Assembly (NCBI GenBank): GCA_963737075.1
Contig: CAVTRI010000001.1
Location: 1,736,001 to 1,800,000, forward strand
Reading direction: 5' to 3'
DNA length: 64,000 nt
Source of the DNA: CAVTRI01 sp963737075
Lineage (GTDB): Bacteria; Actinomycetota; Acidimicrobiia; Acidimicrobiales; Palsa-688
The first letter of the stretch is position 1; every line of letters starts with the position of its first letter. The position numbers were made by a program, and so were the translations under genes. Positions 53,465 to 62,549 of the stretch are shown here, in pieces. The notes below the pieces were generated by a model. The model searched no databases. It was not told where the DNA came from and saw only the letters and a program-made list of their open reading frames with translations.

Positions 53465-53791
53465 CGTTATCTCCTCCGCGTCGAACTCAACCAACCGCTA
53501 TAGATGGGCGGCCGGAAAGGAGGCGCTCTGGGTGCGCGCCCGGGGAGTTAACGAGTGCGGGTGCCCGGCATCGCCGGGGACCTTACCTGGGCCAGGCGAG
53601 CGCGGCGAACGATTTTCGACGGATCAGCGAGCCGGTCGTGGGTGTTGCCACATGGTGCGCTAAGGGTGCGGGTGACGCTCTCGCGCATCACTTACTGAGT
53701 CCGCTGACACTGCCGCGCGTCGGTTGGGGGCCCACAGCCGCTGCGTGTGCGCGCGAGCGCGCCAGACAGCGACGTCCGACGTGCGACGGCC
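53465..53791. other. 327-bp region without a recognised gene
   Basis: Contains the promoter region of the ABC operon and the 3' side of the DUF952 gene. No tRNA, repeat or convincing frame was seen. Confidence 0.4.
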
Positions 53792-54142
53792 TCACAGGCT
53801 CTGGCCGAGGCGGAGGCGACCATCCTTTCCAGGCTTGACCGGCGTGGCCGACACGACGGCGGTCGTCCGCACCGGGCCATAGACGTGCGGAAAGATCTCG
53901 CCATTGACCACCGCCTCGTATCGCACCGGGACGTTGAGTCGGTCCGGGTCGATCTCGAGAAGCACGACGTCGTCGCGTCCGCGGTAGAGAAGGTCGGCGA
54001 TCTGTTGCACCTGGCCGGCAGTGGAGCAGTGCACGAATCCAACGTCACGGAGTGACTTGCCGATGGTCGATCCGACGTACTCGTCGGCGGACGGGTCCCA
54101 ATCGCACAAGAGGGCGAGGTGATAGATCGGCTCAGCCGACAC
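53792..54142 (-). CDS. DUF952 family protein
   Basis: A 116-aa DUF952 protein. IYHLALLCDWDPS, then GFVHCSTAGQVQQIADLLYRG, LLEIDPDRL and EIFPHVYGPV are the family blocks. The reaction is not established; the fold is of the glutathione-S-transferase-like kind. GTG 54142 has a TACCGT box 6 nt upstream and no ribosome-binding site, so it is likely leaderless. Divergent from the winged-helix gene. Confidence 0.9.
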   Translation of the reverse strand: MSAEPIYHLALLCDWDPSADEYVGSTIGKSLRDVGFVHCSTAGQVQQIADLLYRGRDDVVLLEIDPDRLNVPVRYEAVVNGEIFPHVYGPVRTTAVVSATPVKPGKDGRLRLGQSL

Positions 54143-54148
54143 GCGTGG

Positions 54149-54154
54149 ACGGTA
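54149..54154 (-). promoter_or_regulatory. -10-like box (TACCGT), leaderless DUF952 gene
   Basis: TACCGT on the minus strand, 6 nt before GTG 54142. Confidence 0.5.
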
Positions 54155-54247
54155 TCACTTGCGGCCATGGCCAAGCTGGAGAGCCTTTGGGCGGTCTTCC
54201 ATCAGTGTTGGCAACGGCGCGTACCTGGAGGACCTTGCAAAGCGCCC

Positions 54248-54253
54248 TAACGT
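54248..54253 (+). promoter_or_regulatory. -10-like box (TAACGT), leaderless winged-helix gene
   Basis: TAACGT ends 6 nt before GTG 54260. Confidence 0.5.
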
Positions 54254-54259
54254 GGGCAG

Positions 54260-55300
54260 GTGGTCAAAGAAGACGCCAGCATCATTGCGGCCCGGCTCCG
54301 GGCGCAGCTGCTGACGTATCGCCGCCAGCGCTCGGCGGGCGAGGTGGTTCGCCACCTGTTGGCCGTCCAGGCCCAGGATGCACGGGGAGCGCGTTTGGCC
54401 ATCCGCGCCCGCGCGATGGGCCTTGCCGTTTGCCACGTTGACGAGGCCTTGCAGCAAAAAGAACTGGTTGTCTCGTGGCTCAACCGCCGCACGCTGCACC
54501 TCGTCGCCGCCGAGGACTACTGGTGGCTCCACACCCTGACAACTCCTCAACTGGCCACGGGCAACGGTCGGCGACTGCAACAGGAGGGTGTCACTCCCGC
54601 CCAGGCGAGGCGGGGCATCGACGTGATCGTCGCCGCCGTGACCAGCGGCCCGCAGACGCGTGCGCAGTTGCGAGGCTTTCTGGACGCCGCCGGCATTCCG
54701 ACCTCCGGCCAGGCGCTCGTGCACATCCTGGTCGCCGCCACACTCGAAGGGCACATCGTGCGAGGCCCGATGGTGGGCGGCGAACAAGCCTTCGTGGCGG
54801 TCGACGCCTGGTTGGGCCCTCCTCCGTCACCCATCGACCGAGACGACGCGCTGGCATTGCTGGCCCGCCGCTACCTCGCCGGCCACGCGCCCGCCTCTTC
54901 CGAGGACCTGGCGAAGTGGGCAGGGATCACACTGGCGGATGCCCGGCGGGGCCTAGCGTCAGCTGTTGAGATCGACAAGAGCGTGGGGGAACTGGACGGA
55001 CCCGAGCGTCTGCCAGTGCCCCGGCTCCTCGGTCCGTTTGACCCCCTGCTGCTCGGCTGGGTGTCGCGAAAGATGCTCATTGGCAGCCAGGGGTCGGTCG
55101 TCACCTCGAACGGTGTGTTCCGTCCGGTGGCTCTCGTCGGGGGTCGAGTGGTGGCCACCTGGTCGTTATCGGGCGGCACCGTGAGAATCGTTCCTCTCGA
55201 ACCGATCTCCGCGGGCGACCTGGCTCAGCTGGTCGCCGACGCTGCCGACGTACTGCGCTATCTCGGTCTCCCTGACCGGCCGACGATCGTCGAGCGATGA
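54260..55300 (+). CDS. winged-helix DNA-binding domain protein (HTH_42/AlkZ-like)
   Basis: A 346-aa protein of the winged-helix superfamily related to YcaQ/AlkZ DNA glycosylases and antibiotic-resistance homologues. Blocks are VVRHLLAVQAQDARGARLAIRAR, the R-T-L-H-L-V segment (NRRTLHLVAAEDYWWL), PRLLGPFDPLLLGW (the QxQ/DPLL region) and SNGVFRPVALVGGRVVATW. In AlkZ a Gln-x-Gln does catalysis; here Q37-A-Q39 in VQAQDARG is at the corresponding place. Cross-link repair activity is possible but not shown. GTG 54260 has a leaderless box. Confidence 0.8.
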   Translation: MVKEDASIIAARLRAQLLTYRRQRSAGEVVRHLLAVQAQDARGARLAIRARAMGLAVCHVDEALQQKELVVSWLNRRTLHLVAAEDYWWLHTLTTPQLATGNGRRLQQEGVTPAQARRGIDVIVAAVTSGPQTRAQLRGFLDAAGIPTSGQALVHILVAATLEGHIVRGPMVGGEQAFVAVDAWLGPPPSPIDRDDALALLARRYLAGHAPASSEDLAKWAGITLADARRGLASAVEIDKSVGELDGPERLPVPRLLGPFDPLLLGWVSRKMLIGSQGSVVTSNGVFRPVALVGGRVVATWSLSGGTVRIVPLEPISAGDLAQLVADAADVLRYLGLPDRPTIVER

Positions 55301-55341
55301 GGTCCATCGGGCCCCTGAGCCTCAGCCATGGCTGATGGCGG

Positions 55342-56115
55342 TCAACGATCGAGCCACTTCGGTGGCCGCTTCTCCAGAAAAGAGCTCATCCCCTCCTGGG
55401 CATCAGCAGTCTGGCTGGTGGCGGCCATGACCTCGATGGCGTAGGCGTATGCCTGCCGCTGATCCATGCCTAGCTGCTCGTACAAGGCCTGCTTTCCGAT
55501 CGCCTTGGACATCGCACTTCCGCGGGTGGCTCGCGTCACAAGGTCAATCGTTGCTTCGTGCAACTGGTCGGCCGGTACCACCCGGTTGACCAACCCCCAC
55601 TGCAGAGCCGTGTGGGCGTCGATGGTGTCGCCGGTGAGGGCCAGTTCCATGGCGTGCTTCCGCCCGACGGCGCGGCTGACGGCAACCAACGGAGTGTGGC
55701 AGAACCATCCTCCCTTCCCGCCCGGAGTGGCAAACCCCGCCCCCTCGGCGGCCACCGCCAAGTCGGCGCTGGCAACCAGCTGACAACCGGCTGCCGTGGC
55801 CAAGCCGTGGACCCGAGCCACCACCGGCTGAGGTACCGACTGCATGGTGCTCATCAGTTCGGAGCAGGTCCACAGCAGCTCGCGCATGGCCACCAGATCG
55901 GCGCCCACCATGTCAGCAAAGTCGTGGCCGGCGGAAAACACCGGCCCGTTACCTGCGAGGATCACACCGCGGGAGTCGCTCGCCCCGACCCGGCGGAACG
56001 CGGCCGTCAACGCTCGCATGTGCTCGAGCGAGAGCGCGTTGCGCCGCTCGGGTCGATTCATGGTGATGGTGGTGAACGGACCGTCATGTTCGATAATGAC
56101 CATTTCGCTGCCCAT
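55342..56115 (-). CDS. enoyl-CoA hydratase/isomerase family protein
   Basis: A 257-aa crotonase. NRPERRNALSLEHMRAL and FSAGHDFADMVGADL give the first oxyanion stretch; HGLATAAGCQLVASADLAVA the second. GFATPGGKGGWFCHTPLVAV replaces the usual Glu site. ATG 56115 is chosen because AGGAGG lies 6 nt upstream; the longer frame to 56175 is not used. The C-terminus ends FLEKRPPKW, a usual finish. Convergent with the winged-helix gene. Confidence 0.9.
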   Translation of the reverse strand: MGSEMVIIEHDGPFTTITMNRPERRNALSLEHMRALTAAFRRVGASDSRGVILAGNGPVFSAGHDFADMVGADLVAMRELLWTCSELMSTMQSVPQPVVARVHGLATAAGCQLVASADLAVAAEGAGFATPGGKGGWFCHTPLVAVSRAVGRKHAMELALTGDTIDAHTALQWGLVNRVVPADQLHEATIDLVTRATRGSAMSKAIGKQALYEQLGMDQRQAYAYAIEVMAATSQTADAQEGMSSFLEKRPPKWLDR

Positions 56116-56241
56116 GGCAACCTCCTGATGGTTGCGGTACCGGCTGGATGAGATGCTAATCGGCCGCTTCGCCAACGGCCAGGACGACGCGGGGGTTGCA
56201 CCGTCGAGAGATCGCTGCCGGCAACAGGAATATCACCGAAC

Positions 56242-56628
56242 ATGGAAGCCGTTGAACGGGACATGACGGCACGTCACACGATCAACATCGCCCCGACCGA
56301 CGCCCGCGTGGAAGTCAGGGTCGGCGGACGGCTGCTCGCCGCCACCGATCGGGCGCTGAAGCTCGACGAAACCGGGCTCCCGACCCGCTACTACCTGCCA
56401 CGCGACGACGTGCGGATGGATCTCCTGCGACCCACGAGCTTCCATACCACTTGTCCGTTCAAGGGCGAGGCGTCATATTGGTCCTTCGACATTGACGGAG
56501 AGACTCACGACGGCATCGTATGGAGTTACGAGACGCCGAAGGCTGAAGCCGCTCAAGTGAAAGCGATGTTATCTTTCTATCCGGAGCGCACAGAGGTGAC
56601 AGTAGACGGTCAGCCGCTGAAGGATTGA
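56242..56628 (+). CDS. DUF427 family protein
   Basis: A 128-aa DUF427 protein. DARVEVRVGGRLLAATDRAL, PTRYYLPRDDVRMDLL, T-T-C-P-F-K-G-E-A-S-Y-W and EGIVWSYETP-like segment (DGIVWSYETPKAEA) are its blocks. The T-x-C-P-x-K-G motif suggests a shared active or binding site, but no activity is established. ATG 56242. Convergent with the serine hydrolase gene 9 bp away. Confidence 0.92.
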   Translation: MEAVERDMTARHTINIAPTDARVEVRVGGRLLAATDRALKLDETGLPTRYYLPRDDVRMDLLRPTSFHTTCPFKGEASYWSFDIDGETHDGIVWSYETPKAEAAQVKAMLSFYPERTEVTVDGQPLKD

Positions 56629-56636
56629 CCGCCGGA

Positions 56637-57803
56637 TCAACCGGTTGCCGTCCTCACGGCGTCAATGAGTTGTGAGGTGCGCGGGTCGCCGGAAAGGTTC
56701 TGTTGCATCTTGTTCATCACGTACGCGAACCCGACACCACGTTCGCGGTCGACGAATGCGAGCGACCCTCCGGCTCCCGCGTGGCCAAACGAACGCGGTC
56801 CGAGGAGCGGCGAAAACGGAGACGCGAGGAAGAAGCCCGATCCGAACCGGGTGTCCACGAGCAAGACCTGATCAGGCCCGTTGGACTGTTCCCGTGTGGC
56901 GTCTTCGACCGTGCCGGGATCGAGCAGTCGGATGCCGTCGACCTCGCCGATCGTGGCCGCATAAAGCTTGGCCAGGGCGCGGGCGGTCCCGATGGCGTTG
57001 GCGGCTGGCAGCTCACCCGCGTGCACGGCACGGCTGTTGAAGTTGAACGGCGGATCGGTGACGTTGAGCGCACGCATTGCGAGCGAGTTCGGGCTGGCCA
57101 TAGCCTTCAGCATCTCGATGCGCTCGGGCGGGAGGGCACTCAGGGCGTCGCTCGTGAGTGGCGCCCGCTCAACGGGTATGAGCCGAGAGGTCCGGTCCTC
57201 TTCGGCTTCTGGCAGGCCTATCCACAAGTCCAGGCCGAGGGGGCCGCTCACCTCCTCCGAGAGCACCTGCCCGAGACTGCGTCCCGTCGCCCGGCGTATG
57301 ACTTCGCCGACCAGCCACCCGTAGGTGAGGGCGTGATAACCATGCTTGCTGCCCGGCTCCCATGCGGGCGACTGCTCGGCCAGGGCCTCGACAGCCGGCT
57401 CCCACGCCAGGGCTGCCTCTGGGGTCAGCCGGCGGTCGATTGTTGGCAGGCCGGCCCGGTGGGATAGAAACCATCGCACCGGAATCGCGGCCTTCCCCGC
57501 CTGCCCGAACTCCGGCCAGTACTCGATGACAGGTGCGTCCAGATCCAACTGCCCGCGCTGCGCCAGGAGGTGCGCACAGATGGCGCTGACCCCCTTGGTG
57601 GTGGAGTAGACGAGCGTCAGGGTGTCCTCGTCCCATTTCCTCCCCTTCTTGAGGTCGGCGACGCCGCCCCAGATGTCGACGACCTTGCGGCCATGCACGT
57701 ACAGGCAGAACGCGGCTCCAACGTCGCCGTGCGTTGAGAAATTGGATTCGAAGGCCTCCCGAACTCCCTCGTAGCCCGGTTCGACCTGTCCTTCGCTGTT
57801 CAT
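56637..57803 (-). CDS. beta-lactamase-fold serine hydrolase
   Basis: A 388-aa protein of the class C beta-lactamase/esterase EstB group. The nucleophile is S67 in S-T-T-K (SxxK), with Tyr156 in H-G-Y-H-A as the second base, and GHAGAGG near the C-terminus as the KTG-like third motif. No signal peptide is seen, so it is more likely a cytoplasmic esterase than a secreted beta-lactamase. ATG 57803 has GGGAG upstream. Divergent from the hydrolase remnant. Confidence 0.92.
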   Translation of the reverse strand: MNSEGQVEPGYEGVREAFESNFSTHGDVGAAFCLYVHGRKVVDIWGGVADLKKGRKWDEDTLTLVYSTTKGVSAICAHLLAQRGQLDLDAPVIEYWPEFGQAGKAAIPVRWFLSHRAGLPTIDRRLTPEAALAWEPAVEALAEQSPAWEPGSKHGYHALTYGWLVGEVIRRATGRSLGQVLSEEVSGPLGLDLWIGLPEAEEDRTSRLIPVERAPLTSDALSALPPERIEMLKAMASPNSLAMRALNVTDPPFNFNSRAVHAGELPAANAIGTARALAKLYAATIGEVDGIRLLDPGTVEDATREQSNGPDQVLLVDTRFGSGFFLASPFSPLLGPRSFGHAGAGGSLAFVDRERGVGFAYVMNKMQQNLSGDPRTSQLIDAVRTATG

Positions 57804-57954
57804 TCTTCGCTCCCTGCTGTCGTGGCGCTATCCACCCTAGGGAAGATGCACGGCGGGACCGTGGCGTGGAGCGCTCGTCGATCGATGACTCGTCACCGCA
57901 GCCTGCCAGAGGGGGGTATAGAGTGCCGTGAGCGGAGTTGATCAGGGGATATTC

Positions 57955-58666
57955 ATGCGAGAAGACGTCGAGTTCACGAGCTCAGGTCTCACGCTTCGTG
58001 GATGGCTCTATAGGCCCGACAACGCCAGTGGTGATCGTCCGGCGGTTGTGATGAGCCACGGTTTCTCGGCCGTGAAAGAGCAGGGGCTGGACGGGTTCGC
58101 CCAGCGCTTCGTCGCCGCCGGCCTGGCCGTGCTGGCGTTCGATCACCGCCATCTCGGCGCCAGCGACGGCGACGAGCGCGGCCGCATCGTGTTCCAGGAG
58201 CAGCACGACGACACCCGCGCCGCGCTTGGCTGGCTATCCCAGCAGCCGGGCGTCGACGCCGAACGGATCGGGCTGTGGGGGTCCTCCTACTCCGGCGCCC
58301 ACGCCATCTTCCTGGGCGCGTTCGACCCACGCGTGAAGGTGGTGGTCTCGCAGGTGCCGGGGCTCGACGTTGTCGGCACGCTGGTCAAGATCGCCGGACG
58401 AGAGGGGTTCCTCAGCTATCTCGGTCCGCTCGCCGAGGACCACGCTCGTCGCAACAACGGTGAGCCGAGCGCACCGTTCGCCGTCGTGGCGCCCGAAGGT
58501 GAGCCGTCGGTGCTGGCGACACCCGATTCCTATGAATGGTTCACGGCATCGAAGTCGTACGCGCCGAACTCGCGGAACGAGACGACACTCGAGAGCGTGG
58601 CACGGGCTGCATCACGATGAGGCTGCTGATGCCGAGGCGCAGTGGTTCACGACCCACCTCACCTGA
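57955..58666 (+). pseudogene. dienelactone-hydrolase-like protein with internal deletion of catalytic Asp/His region
   Basis: ATG 57955 (AGGGG upstream) encodes MREDVEFTSSGLTLRGWLYRP, then AVVMSHGFSAVKEQG, FDHRHLGASDG and the nucleophile elbow G-S-S-Y-S-G-A. Up to T-L-E-S-V-A the family continues, then a stop follows at 58618. In another frame just after, D-E-A-A-D-A-E-A-Q-W-F-T-T-H-L-T, the usual end of this family, finishes at 58666. About 80 residues with the catalytic Asp and His are missing between them. The junction lies around 58596-58610. Non-functional as a hydrolase. Confidence 0.72.
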
Positions 58667-58729
58667 GACGGCTGTCGTCGAGGCACGTGTTGGTAGTCTC
58701 CACTGACGCATCAGGCGGAAGGAAATGAC

Positions 58730-59620
58730 ATGGAGGATTCGGTCGAAGACCTTCAGTGTGCGTCCGCGGCGGCCGACCACACCGAGCAAGTTTGCGCGTC
58801 GTTTGGCAACGGCGACGTACGGCTGACCGAGGTGATGCGGACCGCGGTTCGCCATCTTCATGACTTCGCCAAGGAGGTGCAGTTGACCCGGGAAGAGTGG
58901 ATGGCTGGCATCCGCTTCCTCACGGCAGTGGGCCAGCGCTGCGACGACGTGCGTCAAGAGTTCATCCTGCTGTCAGACACTCTTGGTCTCTCCATGCTGC
59001 TCGAGATACTGCAGGGCGCCCCGGCGCCCGGAGCGACGGAGCCGACAGTGCTCGGACCCTTCTACGTGGATGACAGCCCCGAGTGCGAGGACGGCGGTTC
59101 GATCGTCGCCCTTACGGACACCGGCGGCGAACCGTTGACGGTGAACGGGACGGTCCGTGACACCGCCGGCCGACCGGTGATGAGCGCAACGGTCGACGTG
59201 TGGCAGGTCCAGCCCAATCGTCGCTACGACGTCGAGGACGACCCGGAACGGCGCAACCTGCGAGCCAGGCTGCGCACCGGGGCCGACGGAGGCTTCCACT
59301 TCAGGACCGTACGCCCCGTCGACTACACGGTCCCCGACGACGGTCCGGTCGGCGCCATGCTCCAGGCCGCTGGCCGTCACCCGTGGCGTCCGGCTCACAT
59401 CCACTTTGCAGTGACCGCCGCCGGCTACGAGCCGTTGGTCACCCACCTCTTCGACGCCGCCTCGCCTTACCTCGACAGCGACACCGTCTTTGCCGTTCGG
59501 CCATCGCTGATCACTGACATGGCAGGTCCGGAGTGCACGGTGGAGTTCGTGTTGCAGCCCCGTTCGCGAAGCGTTGACGAGCCGATATTGCGCCCTGAGA
59601 CGAGCACCGAGACGACGTAG
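58730..59620 (+). CDS. intradiol ring-cleavage dioxygenase (catechol/hydroxyquinol 1,2-dioxygenase type)
   Basis: A 296-aa non-heme Fe(III) dioxygenase. An N-terminal helical dimerisation domain (1-100) is followed by the beta-sandwich core with ligands Y166 (in R-R-Y-D), Y199 (V-D-Y-T), H223 and H225 (P-A-H-I-H-F). Spacing matches catechol and hydroxyquinol 1,2-dioxygenases. It cleaves an aromatic diol or triol to a cis,cis-muconate-type product. ATG 58730 has GGAAGGAA upstream. The hydrolase-like remnant just upstream might have belonged to the same degradation cluster. Substrate (catechol or hydroxyquinol) cannot be told. Confidence 0.94.
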   Translation: MEDSVEDLQCASAAADHTEQVCASFGNGDVRLTEVMRTAVRHLHDFAKEVQLTREEWMAGIRFLTAVGQRCDDVRQEFILLSDTLGLSMLLEILQGAPAPGATEPTVLGPFYVDDSPECEDGGSIVALTDTGGEPLTVNGTVRDTAGRPVMSATVDVWQVQPNRRYDVEDDPERRNLRARLRTGADGGFHFRTVRPVDYTVPDDGPVGAMLQAAGRHPWRPAHIHFAVTAAGYEPLVTHLFDAASPYLDSDTVFAVRPSLITDMAGPECTVEFVLQPRSRSVDEPILRPETSTETT

Positions 59621-59626
59621 GGCCCC

Positions 59627-59632
59627 TAGCCT
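59627..59632 (+). promoter_or_regulatory. -10-like box (TAGCCT), leaderless nitroreductase
   Basis: TAGCCT ends 6 nt before ATG 59639. It overlaps the gap after the dioxygenase stop, so the nitroreductase may have its own promoter. Confidence 0.45.
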
Positions 59633-59638
59633 TGTCCT

Positions 59639-60154
59639 ATGGAGACTTGGGACGCCATTAGGGCCCGCCGCAACGTCCGCACCTACCAAGACCGACCCAT
59701 CACCGCCGACACCCTCGACCGAATCCTCGAAGCGGGCCGGCGATCACCGTCGGCATCCAACCGGCAACCGTGGGACTTCCTGCTGGTGACCGACCGGTCC
59801 ACGTTGCAGGAGCTCACCACCGTGTGGAGGGGTGCCCGTCACCTGGCCGAGGCGGCCGCCGCGGTGGTCATGACCCTTCGGCGGCCAGAGGAGGAGCGCT
59901 ACCTCACCATCGACCAATACGACCTGGGCCAGGCGACAATGGCGATGATGCTGGCCGCCACCGACGTGGGCGTTGGTTCAGGCCACTCTGCCATCGGCGA
60001 CCAGGAGGCGTGCCGACGCATACTCGGCATACCCGAGGACCGGATATGCGCTTACATGCTGGCCCTGGGCTATCCGGCCGACCGGCCTCTCAAGCCGATC
60101 ACTCACCCCGACCGTCGCCCGTTCGAGGAGGCTATCCATCGGGATCGCTGGTAA
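59639..60154 (+). CDS. nitroreductase family protein
   Basis: A 171-aa FMN-dependent nitroreductase. IRARRNVRTYQDRPITADTLDRI, SPSASNRQPWDFLLVTD and LDLGQATMAMMLAATDVGVGSG-like (YDLGQATMAMMLAATDVGVG) match the family; ALGYPADRP closes it. It lies 18 bp after the dioxygenase on the same strand. Reduction of quinones or nitro compounds is possible; natural substrate unknown. Confidence 0.9.
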   Translation: METWDAIRARRNVRTYQDRPITADTLDRILEAGRRSPSASNRQPWDFLLVTDRSTLQELTTVWRGARHLAEAAAAVVMTLRRPEEERYLTIDQYDLGQATMAMMLAATDVGVGSGHSAIGDQEACRRILGIPEDRICAYMLALGYPADRPLKPITHPDRRPFEEAIHRDRW

Positions 60155-60557
60155 GCGGCCCTAGTGGTCCGCCCGCACCTCCTACGTACCCGGGGTGAGT
60201 CGGGGGTCACCCGTGGGCGGAGCCGGCACCCGCGCTCTACGCCAGAAGTAGCAGAGACGAATCCTGCGCCAGGCGGATGCCACGACGGGTGGATAACGCA
60301 ACAATTGCGACATGGCAAAAAGCATGTCGGGCGAGTTTCAGCTGCGTAGCGAGGCGTCACGATCGCATGGCTCGCTCCCAATTGAGATGCTCGGTCTGTT
60401 AACGCCAGTTTTACCTTCAGCGGTGTAAGACCACTGACATGCGCTTGCTCACGGACCCCCCGCCGGCGTGGAACGTCCCAACCCAGGCCGCCACGCGACG
60501 GGAGTAACACGGGCAGGTCGGACCCAATGCACTGAAGAGCATATCCAGGAGAAACTC
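60155..60557. other. 403-bp intergenic region
   Basis: No gene supported. It is less GC-rich than its surroundings in its second half and precedes the STAS gene; promoters of stress-sigma type would be expected here, but I could not identify one firmly. Confidence 0.4.
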
Positions 60558-60890
60558 ATGTTCATGATCAACGTCGACACTGATGCCACCGGCCGACTCA
60601 TTTGTCGGCTCGCGGGCGAACTTGACCTTTATACCGTCTGCCAGTTCCGGCAAGCACTCGCCGACCTGGATTCAGGTTCTCGAGTCGTGATCGACATGTC
60701 CGGCGTGTCGTTCGTCGACTCCGCCGGGGTGACTGCGCTCGTCGGCGGTGTCCGCCGGATTCGGGACCGTGGAGGCGACGTGGCCGTCGCCTGTCCCCGG
60801 CCCGCGCTCAGCCGATTGCTACGCACCATCGGCGTCGATCGCCTCGTCCCAATCTCAGAGGACGTTGCCCGGGCGTTGGTGGCGCCATAG
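60558..60890 (+). CDS. STAS-domain anti-sigma factor antagonist
   Basis: A 110-aa SpoIIAA/RsbV-like protein. IDMSGVSFVDSAGVTALV holds the phosphorylatable Ser55 in D-S-A-G. The protein partners a serine kinase/anti-sigma factor in stress or sporulation-like signalling; no kinase is in the window. Start ATG 60558 has AGGAG 7 nt upstream. Convergent with the carboxyltransferase. Confidence 0.9.
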   Translation: MFMINVDTDATGRLICRLAGELDLYTVCQFRQALADLDSGSRVVIDMSGVSFVDSAGVTALVGGVRRIRDRGGDVAVACPRPALSRLLRTIGVDRLVPISEDVARALVAP

Positions 60891-60898
60891 AGCATTTG

Positions 60899-60914
60899 AG
60901 GGCCCTCGGGCCCT
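60899..60914. terminator. hairpin between convergent STAS and carboxyltransferase genes
   Basis: AGGGCC / GGCCCT, 6 bp, loop CTCG. No T tract follows. Confidence 0.35.
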
Positions 60915-60956
60915 ACCCTCGGGCCGCGATGCATACCCGCATCCGGTTTTGTCCGA

Positions 60957-62462
60957 CTACGGAACAATGCTCGCTCGGCTGGCGGGCTCGGCGGGCGCTT
61001 GCCGCATGTACAGAGCCTGATCCAGGGCGTAGAGGATGGCAGCCCGCGTCTCGCGAGGATCGATGAGCTCGTCGAAACCGAGTCCCGATGCGGAGCGGTA
61101 CGACGCCTGCAGCTCCGCATCCTGCAGCCCGGCGGTAAGGCGTTCGTCGGCCTTCATAGCGTTAGAGGCGGCGGCGGTGCCCATCGCTCCGAGCGTGGCT
61201 CCTGGGTATGCAAACGTTGCCACTTGATTGTCGAAACCAACCATGCCCATGACCATGGAACCGAATCCGTACGCCTTCCGCAGCGTGAGGTGGATCTTCG
61301 GGGTGGTGGCCAGGGTTTGGGCTGCAAACATGCGAGCTCCGCTGCGCAGGACTCCGGCGCGCTCGGACTGTGAGCCAGGAAGGATCCCTGGGTTGTCGGA
61401 AAGGAAGAGGAGAGGCATGTGGAACGCATCGGCCACTCCAATGAAGTGAGATGCCTTCTCAGCTGCCGTGACGTCGATCGAGCCGGCCAGAACCGTCGGT
61501 TGGTTCGCGATGACCGCAACCGGATGACCCCCTATGTGCGCCAACGCACAGATGATCGCCCGACCATAGCCCGGTTGCACCTCGAACCAATCGTCCCTGT
61601 CTACGATCGCATCGATGACGAGGCGCATGTCATAAACCTGGCGGTTGTCGCGGGGAACGATGTCGAGCAGTTCCGGTGTGTCTCGAGGACCGGCGCAGTC
61701 GACATCGGACCGGCTGGGTGGGTACGTCCAGCCGCTTGACGGAAAGTAGCCGAGGTACCGGCGAATCTGTTCCAGGGCATCGAAGTCGTCCTCAGCGAGG
61801 TTGTGGATCAAGCCGCTCCCGATGGCGACGGCGGGACCACCGAGGTCTTCCTTCGAGATGTCTTCCCCAGTGGAGGCACGGACGACGGGAGGGCCAGCGG
61901 TGAAGATCGCCGCCTGCTGCGTCATCACCGTGAAGTCGGACATGGGGGCGATCAGTGCCCCGTGTCCGGCTGATGCACCGAGCACGCCTGTCACGACGGG
62001 AACCCTCCCTGAACATCGCGCCTGAATAAGCAGGTCAGTTGGAGACCGCGTTCCAGCCCTCTCTGTCGGCCGGAAGCCGGCACCCTCAAGGAGCATGATG
62101 AGAGGCACCTTTATTCGAAGGGCGATCTCGGCCAGCCTGTAGCGTTTCGAATTGCTGCCGTGCGCGATCGTTCCAGCGAGTGTCGTGAAGTCCTCGGCGC
62201 CAACCATCACCTGGCGGCCGTCGATGGTGCCCGAACCAGCGACGAGCCCGTCCGCGGGGACATCACCTCCGACGAGCGTTCCCAGCTCTCGGAAGGAACG
62301 GAGGTCGAGGAGTTTTTCCACCCGGGTCCGAGCGTCGAGCTTCCCAGCGCTCCGCTGCTTGGCCAGGCGTTCCTCACCTCCCATTGCTCGGGCCGAAGCT
62401 CGACGATGCGCGAGATCCCGCAAGGTCTCATCCCAGGTACTGCTTGCCACGGCCGCCCACAC
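60957..62462 (-). CDS. acyl-CoA carboxylase beta subunit (carboxyltransferase)
   Basis: A protein of about 500 aa with two crotonase-like carboxyltransferase domains: GKLDARTRVEKLLDLRSFREL, EGAGFRPTERAG, GPPVVRASTGEDISKEDLGG, and the second SDNPGILPGSQSERAGV with MGMVGFDNQVATFAYPGATLGAMG. These enzymes move a carboxyl group from biotin to acetyl-, propionyl- or methylcrotonyl-CoA. The biotin carboxylase/carrier subunits are not in the window. Start is GTG 62462 or GTG 62450; a frame to 62540 exists but starts with TTG. Divergent from the nucleosidase. Confidence 0.92.
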   Translation of the reverse strand: MWAAVASSTWDETLRDLAHRRASARAMGGEERLAKQRSAGKLDARTRVEKLLDLRSFRELGTLVGGDVPADGLVAGSGTIDGRQVMVGAEDFTTLAGTIAHGSNSKRYRLAEIALRIKVPLIMLLEGAGFRPTERAGTRSPTDLLIQARCSGRVPVVTGVLGASAGHGALIAPMSDFTVMTQQAAIFTAGPPVVRASTGEDISKEDLGGPAVAIGSGLIHNLAEDDFDALEQIRRYLGYFPSSGWTYPPSRSDVDCAGPRDTPELLDIVPRDNRQVYDMRLVIDAIVDRDDWFEVQPGYGRAIICALAHIGGHPVAVIANQPTVLAGSIDVTAAEKASHFIGVADAFHMPLLFLSDNPGILPGSQSERAGVLRSGARMFAAQTLATTPKIHLTLRKAYGFGSMVMGMVGFDNQVATFAYPGATLGAMGTAAASNAMKADERLTAGLQDAELQASYRSASGLGFDELIDPRETRAAILYALDQALYMRQAPAEPASRASIVP

Positions 62463-62549
62463 TACTGGTGAAGGATGTGGGGGTTCATTCCTCGATCCGT
62501 CGAAGTGCGCAACGGTGCACGGGTTGGTGATGTGCGGCAAAATGTCCCG

